Of a stretch of DNA of 6,554 nucleotides, positions 5,185 to 6,554 are shown one piece after another. The position numbers were made by a program, and so were the translations under genes. Under the pieces are notes generated by a model that was given only the letters and a program-made list of their open reading frames with translations, did not search any database and was not told the origin of the DNA. Source of the DNA: Shuttleworthia sp045545575 (GTDB lineage Bacteria; Bacillota; Clostridia; Lachnospirales; Lachnospiraceae). The stretch covers positions 1 through 6,554 of the forward strand of contig JAZQBE010000025.1 in NCBI GenBank assembly GCA_045545575.1, written 5' to 3'. Numbering within the stretch: the first letter of the stretch is position 1; each line of letters opens with the position of its first letter.

Positions 5185-5263
5185 GGAACGGGGGTCAGGC
5201 ACCCGTTCCGCTTTTTTGCGGAATGAGGTTCAGAAAGCGGAACGGGTGCCTGACCCCTGTTCC
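5185..5263. repeat. Repeat cluster 6: inverted pair spanning the end of the TPR gene and the leader of the small gene
   Basis: Modules at 5185-5209 (reverse, G in the bulge) and 5239-5263 (forward, consensus) are separated by 29 bases. The inner flanks GCTTTTTT and AAAGC extend the pairing to about 30 bp. The right-hand module lies inside the 3' end of the TPR coding sequence; the left-hand one ends 24 bases before the ATG of the next gene. In the leftward transcript the second module is followed by GGTTTTG and then AAAAGGAG, so the fold could reduce read-through or modulate translation of the genes at 5160 and 4594. Confidence 0.9.
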
Positions 5264-6554
5264 ACTTTTCGGATTTTTTCCTTGATCGCCAGCAGATCCG
5301 GATTCCCTTCGCCGAAGCATTCTTCCATCACCGCCTCGATTTCCTGATAGATCCGCAGAGCGTCGTTCGTCCGCCCTTCCAGCACGGCCAGGTCACCCAT
5401 GGCTTCCTTGGTCCAGAAGGTCTGGCGGTTCTGCTCACCGTTGAACATCAGGTTCAGGCGCAGCGATTCTGCCAGGGCCTCGCGGGCGGCGTCGAAGTGT
5501 CCGAGGTTCATCTCGCAGCAGGCGAGGTCCTTGAGCGAGCAGGCGCTGTTGGGATTGTCCCGGCCGTCGCGCTTCCGATAGCAGACGTCGCTTTCCCGGG
5601 CATAGGTGATCGCTTTTTCGTACTCGCCCATGAGGATATACATCCGGCCGGTTTCGAGCAGCGCGTTGCCGTAGGTGCCTCTGGATTTTCTGCTCGAGCT
5701 GCCGCTGCTGATCCGCAGCGATTCTTCGAAGCACGCTTTCGACAGGTCGAAATCGCCGTTTAAGTACGCGCAGCGGCCGACCTTCTGATAGGCGTTGGAC
5801 AGCTCGTCCCACTGGGCATCGTCGCTGTCATCGCGGATCGCCTGCTTCTGGCATTCCAGGCCTTCTTCATAATAAGGCTGCGCGTGGATATCGTCGCCGC
5901 TGTTGTGATAGCAGCCGCCGAGTATGGTCGCGGCCTGGCCGATCTTCGCGATGTCGTCGAGGAACAGCTCCTTTGTGCAGTCGAGGATCCGGTGACCATA
6001 CTCGATGGACATCGCGTAGCGCGTGCAGATCCAGGCGTTCGCCGGCATCTGCAGAAACGACCGCCAGGTCTCTTTCGTCGGCCGGAAGTAATGCTGCATC
6101 ACATACGCGTTCAGCGGCCACAGGCGCGCGCGGTCCTCGCGGCTGTACATCCAGAGGCTGCCGATTTCGCGGAACAGCCCGTTGATGTACTCGGCGCAGT
6201 TTTCGGTGTCCGGCGACAGCTTCGCGCGGATCACGTCGGCGATCACGGGATGCATGGTCAGGATCTCCGTCGTATTGTCAAGCATCACCCAGCTGTGATA
6301 AATCAGCTCGTTGAGATCGTCGTAGGACTCGAGCCGGCAGATATCGCTGAACAGGCCGATGCGGATACCGGAGATCGGCACCATGGCCATGTACCGCAGG
6401 ATCTGCTCACAGGCGGGCGACAGCCCGGACAGCCCGAACAGCTGCGTGATGACGTCGAAGGCGGACTCGCCCGCTTCCTCCCCGCGCGGGCGGCGCGCAC
6501 CGCGGCTGCCGGGTCCGGAGATGGAATCCCGCAGCTGCAGGTTGACGCCGTTTT
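5230..6554 (-). CDS. TPR-repeat protein, probably the C-terminal part of a STAND/NB-ARC-type protein (5' end outside window)
   Basis: The frame is open from the right edge to the stop at 5230-5232, giving 440 complete codons in the window, so the Met at 6390 is probably internal and the real start lies beyond 6554. In-window residues 31-110 (AFDVITQLFGLSGL, ACEQILRYMAMVPISGI, DDLNELIYHSWVM, TMHPVIADVIRAKL) resemble the winged-helix region that follows the NTPase domain in NB-ARC/STAND proteins. About five TPR motifs follow at roughly 202-236, 250-282, 295-326, 340-370 and 380-412. The NTPase domain itself is not in the window, so the STAND label is an inference. STAND proteins with TPRs act as ligand-sensing regulators or in phage defence; nothing here decides between these. 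The last 12 residues, KVEQGSGTRSAF, come mostly from repeat module 5239-5263. It precedes the small-protein and nuclease genes by 69 bases and may be co-transcribed with them. Confidence 0.82.
   Translation of the reverse strand, partial: NGVNLQLRDSISGPGSRGARRPRGEEAGESAFDVITQLFGLSGLSPACEQILRYMAMVPISGIRIGLFSDICRLESYDDLNELIYHSWVMLDNTTEILTMHPVIADVIRAKLSPDTENCAEYINGLFREIGSLWMYSREDRARLWPLNAYVMQHYFRPTKETWRSFLQMPANAWICTRYAMSIEYGHRILDCTKELFLDDIAKIGQAATILGGCYHNSGDDIHAQPYYEEGLECQKQAIRDDSDDAQWDELSNAYQKVGRCAYLNGDFDLSKACFEESLRISSGSSSRKSRGTYGNALLETGRMYILMGEYEKAITYARESDVCYRKRDGRDNPNSACSLKDLACCEMNLGHFDAAREALAESLRLNLMFNGEQNRQTFWTKEAMGDLAVLEGRTNDALRIYQEIEAVMEECFGEGNPDLLAIKEKIRKVEQGSGTRSAF

Noticed and set aside
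5230..6554. A defined anti-phage defence system made of the TPR/STAND-like gene plus nuclease
   Set aside because: The nuclease has an export signal and belongs to the extracellular EndA-like group, and the NTPase part is not visible. Proximity alone does not support a defence system.

Overview
The window looks like chromosomal DNA of a fairly GC-rich Firmicute, most likely of the class Clostridia. The grounds are strong AGGAG-type ribosome binding sites, protein families typical of that class (AI-2E family permease, streptococcal EndA-like secreted nuclease with an Ada-like zinc tail, zinc-ribbon/Tim44-like membrane protein), and very short intergenic gaps. This is inference from family content; there is no rRNA or other marker gene here. 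I see no tRNA, rRNA, CRISPR array, transposase or phage gene.

Layout, left to right. Two genes read leftward and are probably co-transcribed: a HAD-family phosphatase (1246-1890), then an AI-2E family membrane protein (102-1172). A divergent control region (1891-2148) follows, with one good -10 box for each direction. A membrane-anchored zinc-ribbon protein with a probable Tim44-like domain reads rightward (2149-3357). It converges on a leftward group made of a TPR protein whose N-terminal part lies beyond the window (5230 to the right edge), a small uncharacterised protein (4591-5160), and a putative secreted or lipoprotein nuclease (3428-4594). The last two overlap by four bases (ATGA), so they are very likely translationally coupled.

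The most striking content is between the genes. A 25-bp imperfect palindrome occurs 11 times in six clusters and occupies every gap between non-overlapping genes. Each module has GGAAC/GTTCC outer arms, a two-base bulge, GGGT/ACCC inner arms and a five-base loop (GCCTG or its complement). Modules occur singly, as a tandem direct pair, or as inverted pairs that could fold into 25-30 bp stems. After genes 1, 3 and 4 (the AI-2E protein, the zinc-ribbon protein and the nuclease) the element starts at the stop codon with virtually the same 19-base junction, and its A- and T-tracts make it look like a two-way terminator. In front of three genes the last module lies 24 or 25 bases before the ATG, just upstream of the Shine-Dalgarno sequence, so it would sit in the mRNA leader. 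In one case the module has become coding sequence, supplying most of the last dozen residues of the TPR protein.

The genes do not form an obvious single pathway. What unites the window is the repeat family, which resembles REP elements mobilised by REP-associated tyrosine transposases (inference; no such transposase is visible here) and may have been put to use as terminators or leader elements.
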